Assembly (NCBI GenBank): GCA_025266875.1 | Contig: JALLLT010000013.1 | Span: 124,001-188,000 of the forward strand | Direction of reading: 5' to 3' | Length of the DNA: 64,000 nt | From: Fennellomyces sp. T-0311 | Taxonomy: Eukaryota; Mucoromycota; Mucoromycetes; Mucorales; Lichtheimiaceae | Part shown: in pieces, positions 41,774 through 52,782 of the stretch | How the letters are laid out: each line of letters begins with the position of its first letter | Position numbering within the stretch: the first letter of the stretch is position 1 | Position numbers and translations under genes: made by a program | The notes under the pieces: generated by a model | What the model was told of the DNA's origin: nothing | The model's database searches: none | What the model saw: only the letters and a program-made list of their open reading frames with translations

Positions 41774-42909
41774 CTAATATGCCAATTTTTCAACTAGTGT
41801 CACAGAGTTTGCAAGCTCGACACCTTGAGACTTGCTTCGCAAAGCAGCCAATATCCCTTCATCAACTTCTTCTGAATCCCCATCCAAGTCCAAGTCATCC
41901 TCGTCCTCATCCTCGTCCTCTGGCTCGTTGTCACCTTCGCTCGCTTGACGTGGATTTGCCAGTAACTTTTCAGAACGAACCATATTCCTGATCAATCCTA
42001 TCAACAATTCAAAACCAGATGGGTCACGGCTTCGGGCATTCCCTATACAGGATAATCAGCTCTATGAAATGAGAAAGAGGACAACAGCTTCGATTTATTA
42101 CCCAATTCAAATGACTTTGTTGATTCTTGTACAATATGAACGGACTTGTTCAACACCAGTTGCTGTTGTTCTTGGTTACGACGGATGAAATCTCGCAAGA
42201 ACTTTGGTCCCCTTCCTTTCGACTGGTCATTTCTTCTTTTTAGTAGATGTTGTAAAAATACCCAAGAAAACGACAAGTCCTTCGTACCTTTAACTCGAAT
42301 TGGACTGTCTGGATACATCCACCCGGTTTTGTCACTCGGATAATATCTTCAAGCACCTGGGGCCATGTGTTCTGCGGAATGACACGTAATACATGGACAA
42401 AGTCGAAAGTATCGTCGTCGAGCGTATGAACATCTCCTATGCGTACATGGACGTTGTGCTGATGGATATTGTAGTCGGCCTTATCTGCCAGAATCGTAAA
42501 TTGGCTGTTTTCATATTCGGACGACATTTCCTGCATATCACATACTCGGATAAGTCTTTCGTCCCTTTCACCATGTCCGAAATATGTACCATCCAAAAGT
42601 TGAGTCCTTTAGCCTCGGCAGAAGAAGTTCCTTCGCTTGCAATATTATCGATAACAATCAGTATCATGGCCTCGTCAAAGTGCACAAACTTGTGGACATC
42701 AGGCAAAACATCGTAGCTGTGTGAAAAAGAAGTCGTGAGTACGCCGGGTAATTTGCGAGGAGAAAAATCGAATGCTACTAACGTACCCATCGAACTCAAT
42801 GCTACCGTCGATTGCGTCAAAGAACGACTAAAGTGTTATCTGTTGGCATATAGTTGAGAGGTAAAACGAAGATATAATTAGATACATACTGATTCTTCAA
42901 AGGACATGG
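41774..42909 (-). pseudogene. Class I methyltransferase-like gene, probably degenerate
   Basis: Parts of a LaeA-like SAM-dependent methyltransferase can be read. An N-terminus MSFEES plus FFDAIDGSIEFDG and YDVLPDVHKF joins by GT-AG splices. The later core TFDFVHVLRVIPQNTWPQVL and IIRVTKPGGCIQTVQFE corresponds to motifs IV-VI. A C-terminal part (GPKFLRDFIRRNQEQQQLVL, then FELLIGLIRN) ends in an acidic tail. The glycine-rich SAM-binding motif I (DxGxGxG), expected between the N-terminal part and the core, is not found. At two junctions no splice pair restores the frame. It is therefore scored as a likely pseudogene; a missed exon structure remains possible. Confidence 0.45.
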
Positions 42910-43408
42910 TACGCGATGAAGAATCTGCTCGGGGAAACAGCGGTCTCGCAGGTTGGTTGGTCTTCATTACTTTATATATAAATCGTCAAATAAGAAACAC
43001 AAGTGTTTGCATATTTTGGCTTGCGGTTGTACGACGGTTTTTATATAAATTGTTGGATAATGTGATGTCATTTAGGAAGTTAGTGGCACGGGGAGTGGTA
43101 ACATGGGGGCTGTGCAAGTTTACTCGGATGAGAACATTTAAAAATATGTTGGGACCCGATGAGCTAATTAAGTGACAAGACTTCAGGAACAAGATCTAGA
43201 TGTCCGTGCATCCATCATCCAAATGCCCTTTTTGGCATAAACAAAGTAAAAAACTAAATAGTGCTTCAAATCCGCTCTGTTTGCTATAAAGCAGCCTTTG
43301 ATTAGATAGTAAAATAGCGATAATGATATGGAAGGATTGGTCGAGAAGGATGAGTGCATTAGCGGGGACTGAGCGATGACGATGAGCGAACCAAATGTCG
43401 TAACACCA
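42910..43408. other. Gap between methyltransferase-like gene and RAD1
   Basis: About 500 bp without a supported gene. It holds the upstream region of the methyltransferase-like locus and the 3' flank of RAD1. A plus-strand 89-codon frame (42906-43175) overlaps the start of the former and appears fortuitous. Confidence 0.4.
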
Positions 43409-44630
43409 TCACGCGTCACCTGAAGCGGTCGAGTCATACGGAAGCATCTACAGAAAAAAGAAACTCAGTAAGTTCACATGGGGCGTCTTCCTATTTCTTT
43501 AGTTTCTCTCTACGTACGGTGAATTCAACGTGTGATTCATCGATACGGAACTAAATGGAGAAAAAACACTGAGCATCATCTCGCTGTTTGCATGGGAGCA
43601 CCCCTTACTAGCATGGATAAAACGCCGTCTCGTGAAACGCGCAGCGATACTTCATCAGACTGATCCAGCGCCTTGTTACAGTAGTTGATATGCGAGAAAT
43701 GGTAACTGGCTCACCTGGATCAGTCAAATGTCGTCATTACCATAGTTCCTCTTTACCTGAACTCTGCTCGCTCATTACACTGAAAACTTATGAAAGACTC
43801 GGAATGCTCTGGGTATTCCATCTTTTAACTATTTTGAGTAAAGTGTAACATTGTGCGCTTGTGTGAAACAGCTCTTATTTTTACCTCAAAGGCGCCATTA
43901 TTTCCTTCACCAGACAACGAAAAGCACGGATCTGTTGGCGAGAATTTCATGGTGATACGCTCACAAGACTTGTCTAGATCACTCAATGCCTCCTTGAGCC
44001 ATGATGACTGCATACCGTATGAGTAAACTGCACCCCGGGCTAGTTTCTATGACTTGCCTTCATGATCGCTCGCTGACCTAAATTACGATCGTCACTTAAG
44101 CTCAAATCCAGATTTTCACTGTCCGGATCCAGTGTAACCAGACGACAGTGCATGGATACATCGTTCTCTCTGTCATCTCGACTGCAAATATATCATGAGA
44201 GACCGCTGTTCTTCCTGTCATTTCTCGTCTGCACGTACATTATTTCAAAATGGGACCCATCAGTGGAATATCGAAACTTGCAACTGTCCGCAGTAGAGGA
44301 TCCTGACCCCAAAAGGCTCAGCGAATCGACCAGTGTATTCAGGCCAACACTAAACGTAGGCATGTCCTGGTGCTTTCGATACGCCTCAAACATGTGCCGT
44401 CTTATGTATGCAATGGCTTTTATGCGATGGGTCTCCACAACAGTAAACGTGATTCCTTCATCGTATATTGTACAAGTAGCGATCTGAGTGAAAAGAGAGC
44501 ATTAGATAATGCCTTGCTTGAAGCATGCGCTGCTCAAGATAGCTACATTCTTTATATGAATTGCTTTCAACAGGTTAAGAACTGTCCGAATGCTTCGCAC
44601 TTCGCCAACGAATGCGTTGGTGGTGGCCAT
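43409..44630 (-). CDS. RAD1: Rad1-type subunit of the 9-1-1 DNA-damage checkpoint clamp
   Basis: A PCNA-like protein that forms the Rad9-Hus1-Rad1 ring loaded at DNA damage to activate the ATR-type checkpoint. Eight exons (44630-44547, 44483-44239, 44181-44058, 44007-43885, 43821-43757, 43705-43609, 43550-43518, 43447-43409) give 269 residues. Family-like blocks are SIRTVLNLLKAIHIKN, GITFTVVETHRIKAIAYI, FSVGLNTLVDSLSLLG, SSWLKEALSDLD, YPEHSESFISFQC and VSRDGVLSMLFRIDE. The third intron (44057-44008) is a 50-nt GC-AG intron with donor GCAAGT. The name follows fission yeast/human RAD1, not the budding-yeast nuclease. Its ATG lies 82 bp from that of NOB1 on the other strand. Confidence 0.85.
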
Positions 44631-44712
44631 GACCTTCCTGCTGCGTACGCTCACTCGACTCCGAAAAACTTTTATATTTTTTCGTCTTTTACCTTTAATA
44701 GATCGATCAACC
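44631..44712. promoter_or_regulatory. 82-bp shared promoter of RAD1 and NOB1
   Basis: Only 82 bp separate the ATGs of the divergent RAD1 and NOB1 genes, so both transcription starts must lie here or inside the coding regions. The sequence contains TTTTATATTTTTTCG near 44670-44684, which could serve as a TATA-like core in either direction. Confidence 0.55.
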
Positions 44713-46268
44713 ATGGCTAACTCGACGTCACCTTTTGAAGAACCAAAGATCGGTCTGCTGGTCATTGATACCAACGCGATCGTCAATGGCACAACACTCC
44801 AGCGTACAGCAAAGGAGTTCTATACCTGTCCGGAAGTCATTACCGAAGTCCGTAGTTCACACTCTCGAGAATACTTGACCCGATTACCCTTCGAGATCCA
44901 GATCGAGGAACCAACTGAAGACGCCATGAAAGCTGGTAAACTTTATTAGACGCTATATGCAACCAAAACTGGCGTATTGATGTGTACGTGTTCAGTTATC
45001 GAGTTCTCAAAGAAGACTGGTGACTATGCCTCACTATCACTCCCGGATCTTAAGGTGTTGGCGTTGACTTACACGCTCGAGGCAAAGACGAACGGTATAG
45101 ATGACATTCGCAAAGAACCGGTCCAGGTAAATTGCATTGGATGGCCAGCAAACCTTGTTACTCATAACATGCATAGAATCGTCCTACTGGTGCTTTGCCA
45201 AGCGCACCACCGCCAAAGCCGAGAAAGACAGCTGCCGTTGCTAGCCAGCCAGACGATGATGGGTGGGAGACTGCTACTACCAAAAAGAAGGGCAAGTACG
45301 CCAAGAAGCCCCAGCCGCAAAAGATAGAAACACCCAAAGAACCTGCCACCCCGAACACCAACGAAACGGAAGACAAAGCACCTCAAGAAGAAGCAGCAGA
45401 TGTAACACAGAAAATGGATAGCTTGACCGTCGCCTCGCCAACAGCCGAGCAGCTGGAGGAAGAGGATAGCGACGATGGAGAATGGATCACGCCTGACAAC
45501 ATCGACGAGTTCAAGGCGATTGAGCTGGGCGTGACAGCCGACGAATTAAAGAAGCCCAAGGACTTGGCAGTAGCTTGCATGACAGGCGATTTTGCCATGC
45601 AGGTATGTACAGATAACGCTTGATCGGATGATAGCGAGATGGGCTAACATCGACATAGAACGTTTTGCTTCAAATGAACCTGAATCTGGTATCCACAGGC
45701 GGTCACCGCATTACCAAAGTCAAGAACTGGGTGCTACGGTGTCATGCTTGCTTCACGTAAGTTTTGAGGGCAAGCAAGGGATGGTTTGGAATGAATCCCT
45801 AATCCATGCAACAGCGTAACGAGCAACATGGAGAAAAAGTTTTGTCCAAAGTGCGGCAATGCATCACTTCAGCGGGTATCATGCAGCACCAACGCTCAAG
45901 GTCAAATTACGTATTATTTAAAGAAGAACTACCAGTACAACTTGCGCGGTACAAAGGTAAAGACGGATATACTCTTCGAGAGGAAAGGGTTCAAAGTTTA
46001 ATTGCTGAATTAGTACGATATCCCGCCACCAAAAGGTGGTCGCACCGTGAACAACATTGTGCTGCGTGAGGACCAGCGTGAATACGTCAAGGCACAACAG
46101 CACAAGAAGAAGAAGGGCGTGCTTGATATGTTTGATCCAGATTTCATACCGTTGTCAGGCAAAACAGGTAGTGAAATGGGCTATGTGGGCAACAACATGT
46201 ATGGTACAGATGTGATTGGATTCGGGCGTAGAAACCCCAATGCCTCGCGACGGGGTCGAAGAAAGTAA
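44713..46268 (+). CDS. NOB1: PIN-domain endonuclease Nob1 (20S pre-rRNA cleavage)
   Basis: Cuts 20S pre-rRNA at site D to make mature 18S rRNA in late 40S assembly. Six exons (44713-44935, 44996-45126, 45177-45602, 45659-45756, 45815-45956, 46014-46268) give 424 residues. The PIN domain has LLVIDTNAIV with the first catalytic Asp, TCPEVITEVR and LPDLKVLALTYTLEA with further acidic ligands. A charged Lys/Glu-rich linker follows. The zinc ribbon is VLRCHACF with FCPKCGNASLQRVSC, and the C-terminus is basic (RRNPNASRRGRRK). Each intron is GT-AG. All expected domains are present and in order. Confidence 0.95.
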
Positions 46269-47944
46269 AAGTGTATTTTTAGATGTATATCATTCCTAGA
46301 AAGTAAAATGTCTACTGAAAAGCACAAGCGCGTATGCAAACTCCCTTCACAAATGTTTTGGTGCTAGCACCACGATGGCTTATTGCTTAGCATCACTAAG
46401 CCCCCCTTTCCGCCCTCTATGCTGGAGTTAGTTCCATTGTGACAGCCACCCTTTGTGCCCTAGCAATAGAGGGGCCAACCGCGGCGAAGTGGTGAGGGAT
46501 GTTGCAAGGGATATGGCCCTTTGAGCCACTGAGCCTTTCAATGCACGCACAGATACACTCGCGCGGTGGCATAGGGATTGTTGCCACCGAGTCTTCCTGA
46601 CCTTGCGAACGGTTGGACGAACCGTGTTCAAAGGGTGAATCCCTGGAGACCCTAAACCTAGTAATCTTGTGATGTCAAGATGTAGATATGTATAAGCAGC
46701 TTCCAAAGCAATTATCCGCGTGCAAACTGTATAGTTTTCTTTGTGGGGGTTGCATTTGAAATATGGCAGCAACCTTTTTAGGGGGGAACAAAACTAATCG
46801 CTTCTCTGTTCGTTGAATAAGTTTCTAACAGTCCGAGGTACTGAGGAGCACTCGTTTGAAACACCATCGGCATGAAGTTGGACCCTGACAGCGTATTCTG
46901 AGAACCCACGTCAAAAAAGTATTGCGTACAATTGTACCTATAAATAAATCTGCTTATGCTATAGTGTGCGGTGTATATCATTGGCATTACCAAGCACAGC
47001 TAGTATATCGGGATGATCCGTGTCCATGATTTAGAAAATCAATTGATATGCTGGTCTCCTGGTGTGGTCAGTACACCTCCCTATCTTGCATATGGCTTTT
47101 TTTACAAAGGCATGATCAATAGCTTCGATTATAACTTTATGTGTGCTTTTGGCGGAATACGTTGCCAATGGCGTGAAGGAAATTCCGTACATGTACTCAG
47201 TTCTTCCCCTCCACCGGAACCCTAGAAAAAATGTATATGTTACCCCGTCCCCTTGCTTGGCTATGCAGTAGCAACGGTTATCCTTGACCGAAAGTCTCCG
47301 AACTTGGCCAGCAATAGCAGCAGTAATAAGATGCTGTACTGTTTTACGCATTTGTAAGCAGAAAAAGAGCAATTTATCCTGTTACAGCTACAATGCTAAA
47401 ACCATCTAAACTTTATGTCAAGCACCGTTTGTAATTCCATTAGACATACATAAAGCTAACTGCACTACAGTAAAGAAGCATCAAAGGGTCCAGCAGTATA
47501 TGGGAGTACGGTCCTGCATGTCGATCAGTTGACCATATGTACGTATGTAGACACATATTGAAAATAAACTTTGTCCTACTGCGGTTTGCTTAACCTTTTC
47601 GGTTTGTCATACATACATCATCTCTATAGTCATCAACTATTTAAGATGACATATGCAGGTATTATGTATCTATTGCAAGGTATTGCAACTCTTTTGTTGT
47701 CGTGATATCCGTGCGTGTACTTTGTTCTTTTTGTCGTTTATTTAAAACTTTTTCCAATCGTATTATATACTTTACAACAAAAGTTGGGGAAAGGGTACCA
47801 TTGATAAAACAAAAATTGTCTCAAAATTGTGCGTCTGAAAGTGTGTGGGATAAACTAGATACAGAGTAAGACAAGAAAAAGTACACGAATGCCCGGGAAA
47901 CCGACATGCGTAACAAAGGAGAAGGGGTACTGCATTGCGTGAGA
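46269..47944. other. Intergenic region with GC-rich hairpin island
   Basis: This gap lies between NOB1 and the 3' end of the TLC gene. The left half holds a GC-rich block (about 46385-46690), annotated separately; the rest is AT-rich. A 113-codon minus-strand frame (47372-47031) starts at TTG and has no recognised domain. Confidence 0.4.
46385..46681. other. GC-rich island with several hairpins, possible structured RNA
   Basis: Four short perfect hairpins occur within 300 bp. They are GCTTAG-CATCA-CTAAGC (46385-46401), GGTGGCA with TGCCACC (46565-46588), ACGGTT-GGACG-AACCGT (46609-46625) and ATCTTG-TGATGT-CAAGAT (46664-46681). The block is clearly richer in G+C than its flanks and has no ATG-initiated frame across it. 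It might be a small RNA gene, a transposon fragment or chance; no known RNA family is recognised. Confidence 0.3.
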
Positions 47945-48754
47945 TTAGGCCGTAAAAATCTTGTCAAGTACGGCATGCTTAGAATCCAAGAGATTGGTTA
48001 ATTGTTGCACAGCCTTCGGGTGGTTCCTGATCTGTTGGTTAATGATGCCTATTTAAGAATGGAGAAAAAACTGATAAGTGCTGCAGTTCATGCAAGATGC
48101 TGAGTAAACAAAGAAATTACCATAGAACCAATAAAGATGCAAGGGATACACAACCACGGCAACAATCCACAGTGACTCAACTCTGTGATGGAGCTTGAGC
48201 TCTGAAATCATCCAAGCGTGCAATACCAAACGCAGAAAAAAGAATGTCGCAGCGAATAGAAAGTCGCAACGGTACCCTTTGTTAAGCGAGCCTGCCGCCA
48301 AGATAAGCGTCGGAACTTCTAGGATTGCGGCCGTGCAGAAGAAAGAGGCAGTTCGCACCCTCAAGAACCAAAGAAGGAACATGATATACAGCGTGTGATG
48401 AAACCATCCGGTTAGAAATGTGATTCTGCGTCGATAGTAGATGGAACCAAGTGACAGGTCGAGAATTAGGTATGAGATGAAAAAGCACACACTTGCTGTA
48501 TGCCATGTCGACTCGATACCCAACATGCGGATATCCCAGCCAGATTGCCAAAACGTGAAAAAGCATGGAACGGAAATCAAAGTACATACAAAGCTGCTGG
48601 CAAATGTCAACAACCAACTGATTTGTTTCTCTGTTTGAGCAAGGCCGGAGTAGATGCATGCAAAAAAGAACCCGCCGAGGAGTGTCATGCTCACGCCAAA
48701 TGAGACGGGAACAATGGGTTGTTGAAACACTTCGGTAAGTGTGAGCTCGTTCAT
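47945..48754 (-). CDS. TLC-domain multi-pass membrane protein
   Basis: A 245-residue protein in two exons (48754-48121, 48048-47945) with about six hydrophobic segments. These include VSFGVSMTLLGGFFFACIYSG, LLTFASSFVCTLISVPCFF and LWIVAVVVYPLHLYWFYG. The central FISYLILDLSLGSIYY followed by GWFHHTLYIMFLLWFL fits the TRAM-LAG1-CLN8 (TLC) domain, where an Asp-containing helix is followed by a paired-His helix. It is more like the TMEM56/CLN8-type proteins than ceramide synthases, as the Lag1 motif with several His and Asp residues is not evident. The short second exon encodes a cytosolic tail. A role in lipid handling in the ER or Golgi is probable from the family, but no reaction can be assigned. 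Confidence 0.75.
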
Positions 48755-50953
48755 AATTGAAGAAGAAAGGGTGGATGAAGGTAAAGACAGAAGAGATGAA
48801 AAGAAGTTGCTTATTTATATGTGAGATGCTGCCTCATAGCCGTATACAACGCAGGAGAGATGTCGAAAAACGATGGGGGATCACAGGAGCGGTCCAATCC
48901 AACACTGGGGAGCGTGTGGTACTTGGGCCTTCTTTCGGAAACATAAAAAGTACCTCCCCCACCCCTTATCTCCTCGTTCCCCAAAAGCATAGCTCCCTCA
49001 CCTCCCTTGCAGCCACCAGATACTATCGCTCTCTCTTTGTTCTGTTCCTCCCCTCACATAATCCCCTCTTCTCCTCTTGCCTCTATCGTACTCTGCGCTC
49101 CTTCAAATTTGCCACTGAGCGCACGTCATTTTTGTTGACGACGGTATCACCCTGCGGATAAAGTATATATGGCAATATAGGCTTTTCGATAAAGTTCTGA
49201 ACAAGGTTTTATTCGTATATGTAGACAATTGTATTACCTGCATCGTACTTTGCCGAAATGAATTAAAAAGAGCCAAGTTATAGCTGCAAGTTGGGCCTAC
49301 TAAACAATGAGCAAAATTTGAGTTGGCAAAGGCATGTTAAAAGAATAGGGGGGAGGAGAGTAATGGTACGAAGCGAACTTGCTTGCAGGAAAAATCAAGT
49401 CTAACCAATGAGGGGGCTAAAAAAAGAAACGCGCTGGTTCTTTTGTTAGCCTTTATGAGATATAGCACGAGAAGATCCGGATTGGGAGTGCTCTAACTTT
49501 GCACATTCAAGCTGTTAACGTTGAACTTTGCTGAAAATTCCTGTATTAGTAAATCTTGATAAGGAGTAACATAGCGCGTATGTCTTTTGACATTTCACCC
49601 AATTTGGCCATGGCTCCCATGATTCAATTGTGCTCAATGCAAATAGCTGAGCATAGCTGTCTATTGTATATCAATATCTTGGGGGAAGCCTCTTATCAGA
49701 TAATTGTCAATATTTAACTTGCATATGCCGTACGTTGCAGATCACCGTTGCAAATACATTCCTCTTTGCCTTTACCTATTATTGTTGTAACGCAAATCAT
49801 TTGACATGCACGGACAATCAAAAGAACTAAGCCAGCAGGGGTGCTGAATTCTACTCTCCTGGAATTTTTTGTATTATCTCCCCATTCCTGATTACAGAAG
49901 GCACACCATGCTGGTGTAAATGCAACAGGATCTACCCAGCACACACTTGACAGATATCTCAGTTTCCATCACAACAATGACTGGGAGTAAAGGAAGAGAT
50001 AAATGCCGAAGCAGACCGTGTTATTCACGAATGCTAGCAATGATTTGTCGTAATAAGGAAGATACATAGAGACTCTGGTCTTGAACGGAGAGCAGGTAAA
50101 CAAACTCTACCACGGTGCCATCCGTGATTAGAATCATCGATTCTGGCTAAAATATTTCTCCATAAAATATATTAGTTGCTGTTTACATATATTTAAGACA
50201 ACATCATATCTAGAAAAGTTGTCTTGTCACTCCTTATTAGAAGATCATCCTGAATTTCATCGTCAGTTCCTATCATCTAAGCCCTCTTGCTGGTTTAAGT
50301 TTCCGTTGTCTATGTACGATCTTCCGTATTGACAGAGAGTACATACTAATTGCTTAAAAACAGGTTCGTGAATTATTGCCAAGGATCTTTTGCTTTACAG
50401 GGTCCATCCAACTATCACGATATCGTTCTGTCAAGCGCTCTATATAGTACAGATTTCTATACACAACCACACCGTTCTTGAAATCATGGGAATACTTAAA
50501 GAAGAACAAAGGATATGCATATTCCTGCTCATTGCCAAACTGTTATATTGGGTTGCGTGATAAAGCTCTTCGGCTTCGGCTGGAATGATCTATGGCAACT
50601 CTCTGAAATCTTATTCTCTTTACTTAACAGATTCAGAACGACCCCCTAACTCTCTTATCATGCAATAAATGACCTGTCAATCTCAGCTCCGGCCACGGGA
50701 GAAGTGGCCCTTGAATTCTGAACCATCAAAGCTATTGCAAAATAGCAGTACGCACTCTGTAGTCTTTTCAACTAGTTTAAGTTATACTTTGCAACCGCTG
50801 GTACTAAACTCACTGCTTTATCAGGGATTACTGCACATGTTATCCATCAGATGCGATGTATATATGTAGTGTACTCGGAAGCAAGCATGTGTTATGATTG
50901 GGGTGCAGCTATATATTATTACTTCATTGATTAGCACTTAGTTTGTCGTGGCA
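48755..50953. other. Intergenic region
   Basis: This 2.2-kb gap begins with the TLC gene promoter, which has a CT-rich stretch at about 48950-49085, and ends at the 3' end of the glucanase gene. Small frames (for example 49944-49714 minus, 50669-50869 plus) carry no recognisable signal. No RNA gene or repeat family was seen. Confidence 0.4.
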
Positions 50954-52587
50954 TTAACATTGTATTGCGCCGGCCTCTCGTAATCCTTGCTCAATCGCGC
51001 GAACAGCTTGCAGAAATCCGTGTTCGAACTGCCACGCATTTTCCTGTGCATCCTTTTGATGTTGATGATCTTGCATGCAATGTTGCGCAGCGTATTCATG
51101 TGCCAACTGGCCACCGAAGCCAACACGACTCTTGAAATTATCGACGAAACGCAGCGCGACATCGTAACCCATTGCAAACCCTTCTTGAAAGCGCCAAGCG
51201 TTATCAACGACATGTTGTGCCGCCCTCTGTGACCAAAACTGAACATGCTCGTTGTAGGCTGCTTGCAAAGAAGCGTTCTTGCGTGATTTGATATCCCTCG
51301 TATCGGCATTAACAAATCCAGTGCCTGGTATAGGTTTCGGTATGATGTTGTTCTTCAAGCAATAAATGAAGCTCCAGTACCATCCATCGTCCGCGGTTTT
51401 ATATGTCCAATAGAACTGTCCTGCACAAGTCTCGTCCCACACTTTGTATTCGGCCATTCCAAAATCCTTCATGACTTTGCCATCGTGCTGACCTTTGGGG
51501 ATTGACTTGCCGTTCAATACCACTGACCATTCGCCCACAACTACGCTGCCCCGTATTGCTCGTGCACTGTTGGCCAGTTTGCTTTTTAGACCAGTGGTGA
51601 GATGTTTGGTGTGTTGCTCGGCGGTTTTTGCGTGGTCCGCTGGCGTGTGGCAAAAGTATTGATGAGTATCAAGCACACAAAAGTCGAATTCTGCCTGATG
51701 ACTGGCGATAAACTCGGTATATTTGTCCACATTCCAGCAGTCGCCAATGTAGAGAGGAACGCGGATGTTGGGCGTTGCCTGGCGTATTTGACGTATGGCT
51801 TCAATATAAAAGCCTGGTAAGGACGAGTCGTCTTGAGGCTCATTCAGCAGTTCGAGGCCAATAACGTTGTTGATAGGTGCAAGTGTCGTGGCCAGCTTGT
51901 TCAGCACCTTATATGTGACAGATTGGTTGTGTGATCCAAGTCGAAATAGCTGTGCTTGTCCGCCGGACACACCACAGTGCGAATCGCAATTCTGGCCGCC
52001 TGCCTCGGTTCAAATATGGGTAACGTAAACAAAGCCAAGCAAAACGTCGACATACCTGGAGCGCCATGAAGATCCACCAAAACACCAATGTTGTATTTTG
52101 CGGCGTTGTGGATGAGAATCAAAAAGTAGTTCCAGGCGGCATCGTAGACGCCTTGGAACTTGCGAAAGGGTCCCACAAGATCGTCGCGATCGGCCACTGC
52201 CCAATAGCCAATCGGGACCCGGACGGCATTGATCCCGACACTGGCGAGGAATTCGAAATCCTTTTCCGTTACAAAACTCTTCCAGTGGTTCTCCAAAGAA
52301 TCGCGTGCTGCTTCACGGGGTTGACATGCTTCCAGATAATCCAGTTCAGATTGCCAGTTGTGTTGCAAGCTATTCGACTTGAGTGCTGGTGGCGCCAGCC
52401 ACCCTTCGAGACAAAAGAGACAGCCAAGATTCACCCCAACGTGCTTGCGATGGCGATAGGCTTCACTGACAATAGGATCGTGCGGATCGAATTGTGGTGC
52501 TGGCGGAATGTTGGCGGAAGGAGGGAGAGGCTCCGGCTGACCGAGGTTCTCAATCTTTTTGAAAAACGACTTAACGTGCTGCGCCAT
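50954..52587 (-). CDS. GH5-family glucan 1,3-beta-glucosidase (exg3-like, apparently intracellular)
   Basis: A glycoside hydrolase family 5 exo-beta-1,3-glucanase that would remove glucose from beta-1,3-glucan ends. Two exons (52587-52056, 51999-50954) give 525 residues. Family features are GVNLGCLFCLEGWL, FLASVGINAVRVPIGYWAV, VDLHGAPGGQN, which is rebuilt by the splice, the acid/base Glu in IGLELLNEP and the nucleophile Glu in VVVGEWSVVL. There is no signal peptide: the ATG begins MAQHVKSFFKKIENLG. This and the extended Trp/His-rich C-terminus (NAWRFQEGFAMGYDVAL, QENAWQFEHGF) resemble the cytosolic Exg3 type of fission yeast. The neighbouring divergent gene encodes an aspartic protease 195 bp away. 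Confidence 0.9.
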
Positions 52588-52782
52588 AATATCCAGTGAG
52601 CGAACCAACGATGCCAGCAAACTTTCTGTCGCAGTGTTATAGAACAAAAAAGTATCCGCGTGCCTTTATCGAACATTCAGCAAACAAACAATCCGGAACA
52701 TATAATGAAGGGGATCCCTATTTAAAAAGCATATATCGGCCTTGCGTAGAGGCCCACATTCTTGTCTTCCTGTTATGCGTTG

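Noticed and set aside
42906..43175. 89-codon plus-strand frame upstream of the methyltransferase-like locus
   Set aside because: No coding character, and it overlaps the likely promoter and start of the minus-strand gene.
46428..46772. 114-codon minus-strand frame through the GC-rich island
   Set aside because: It starts at TTG, has no domain, and the sequence is better described by its hairpins.
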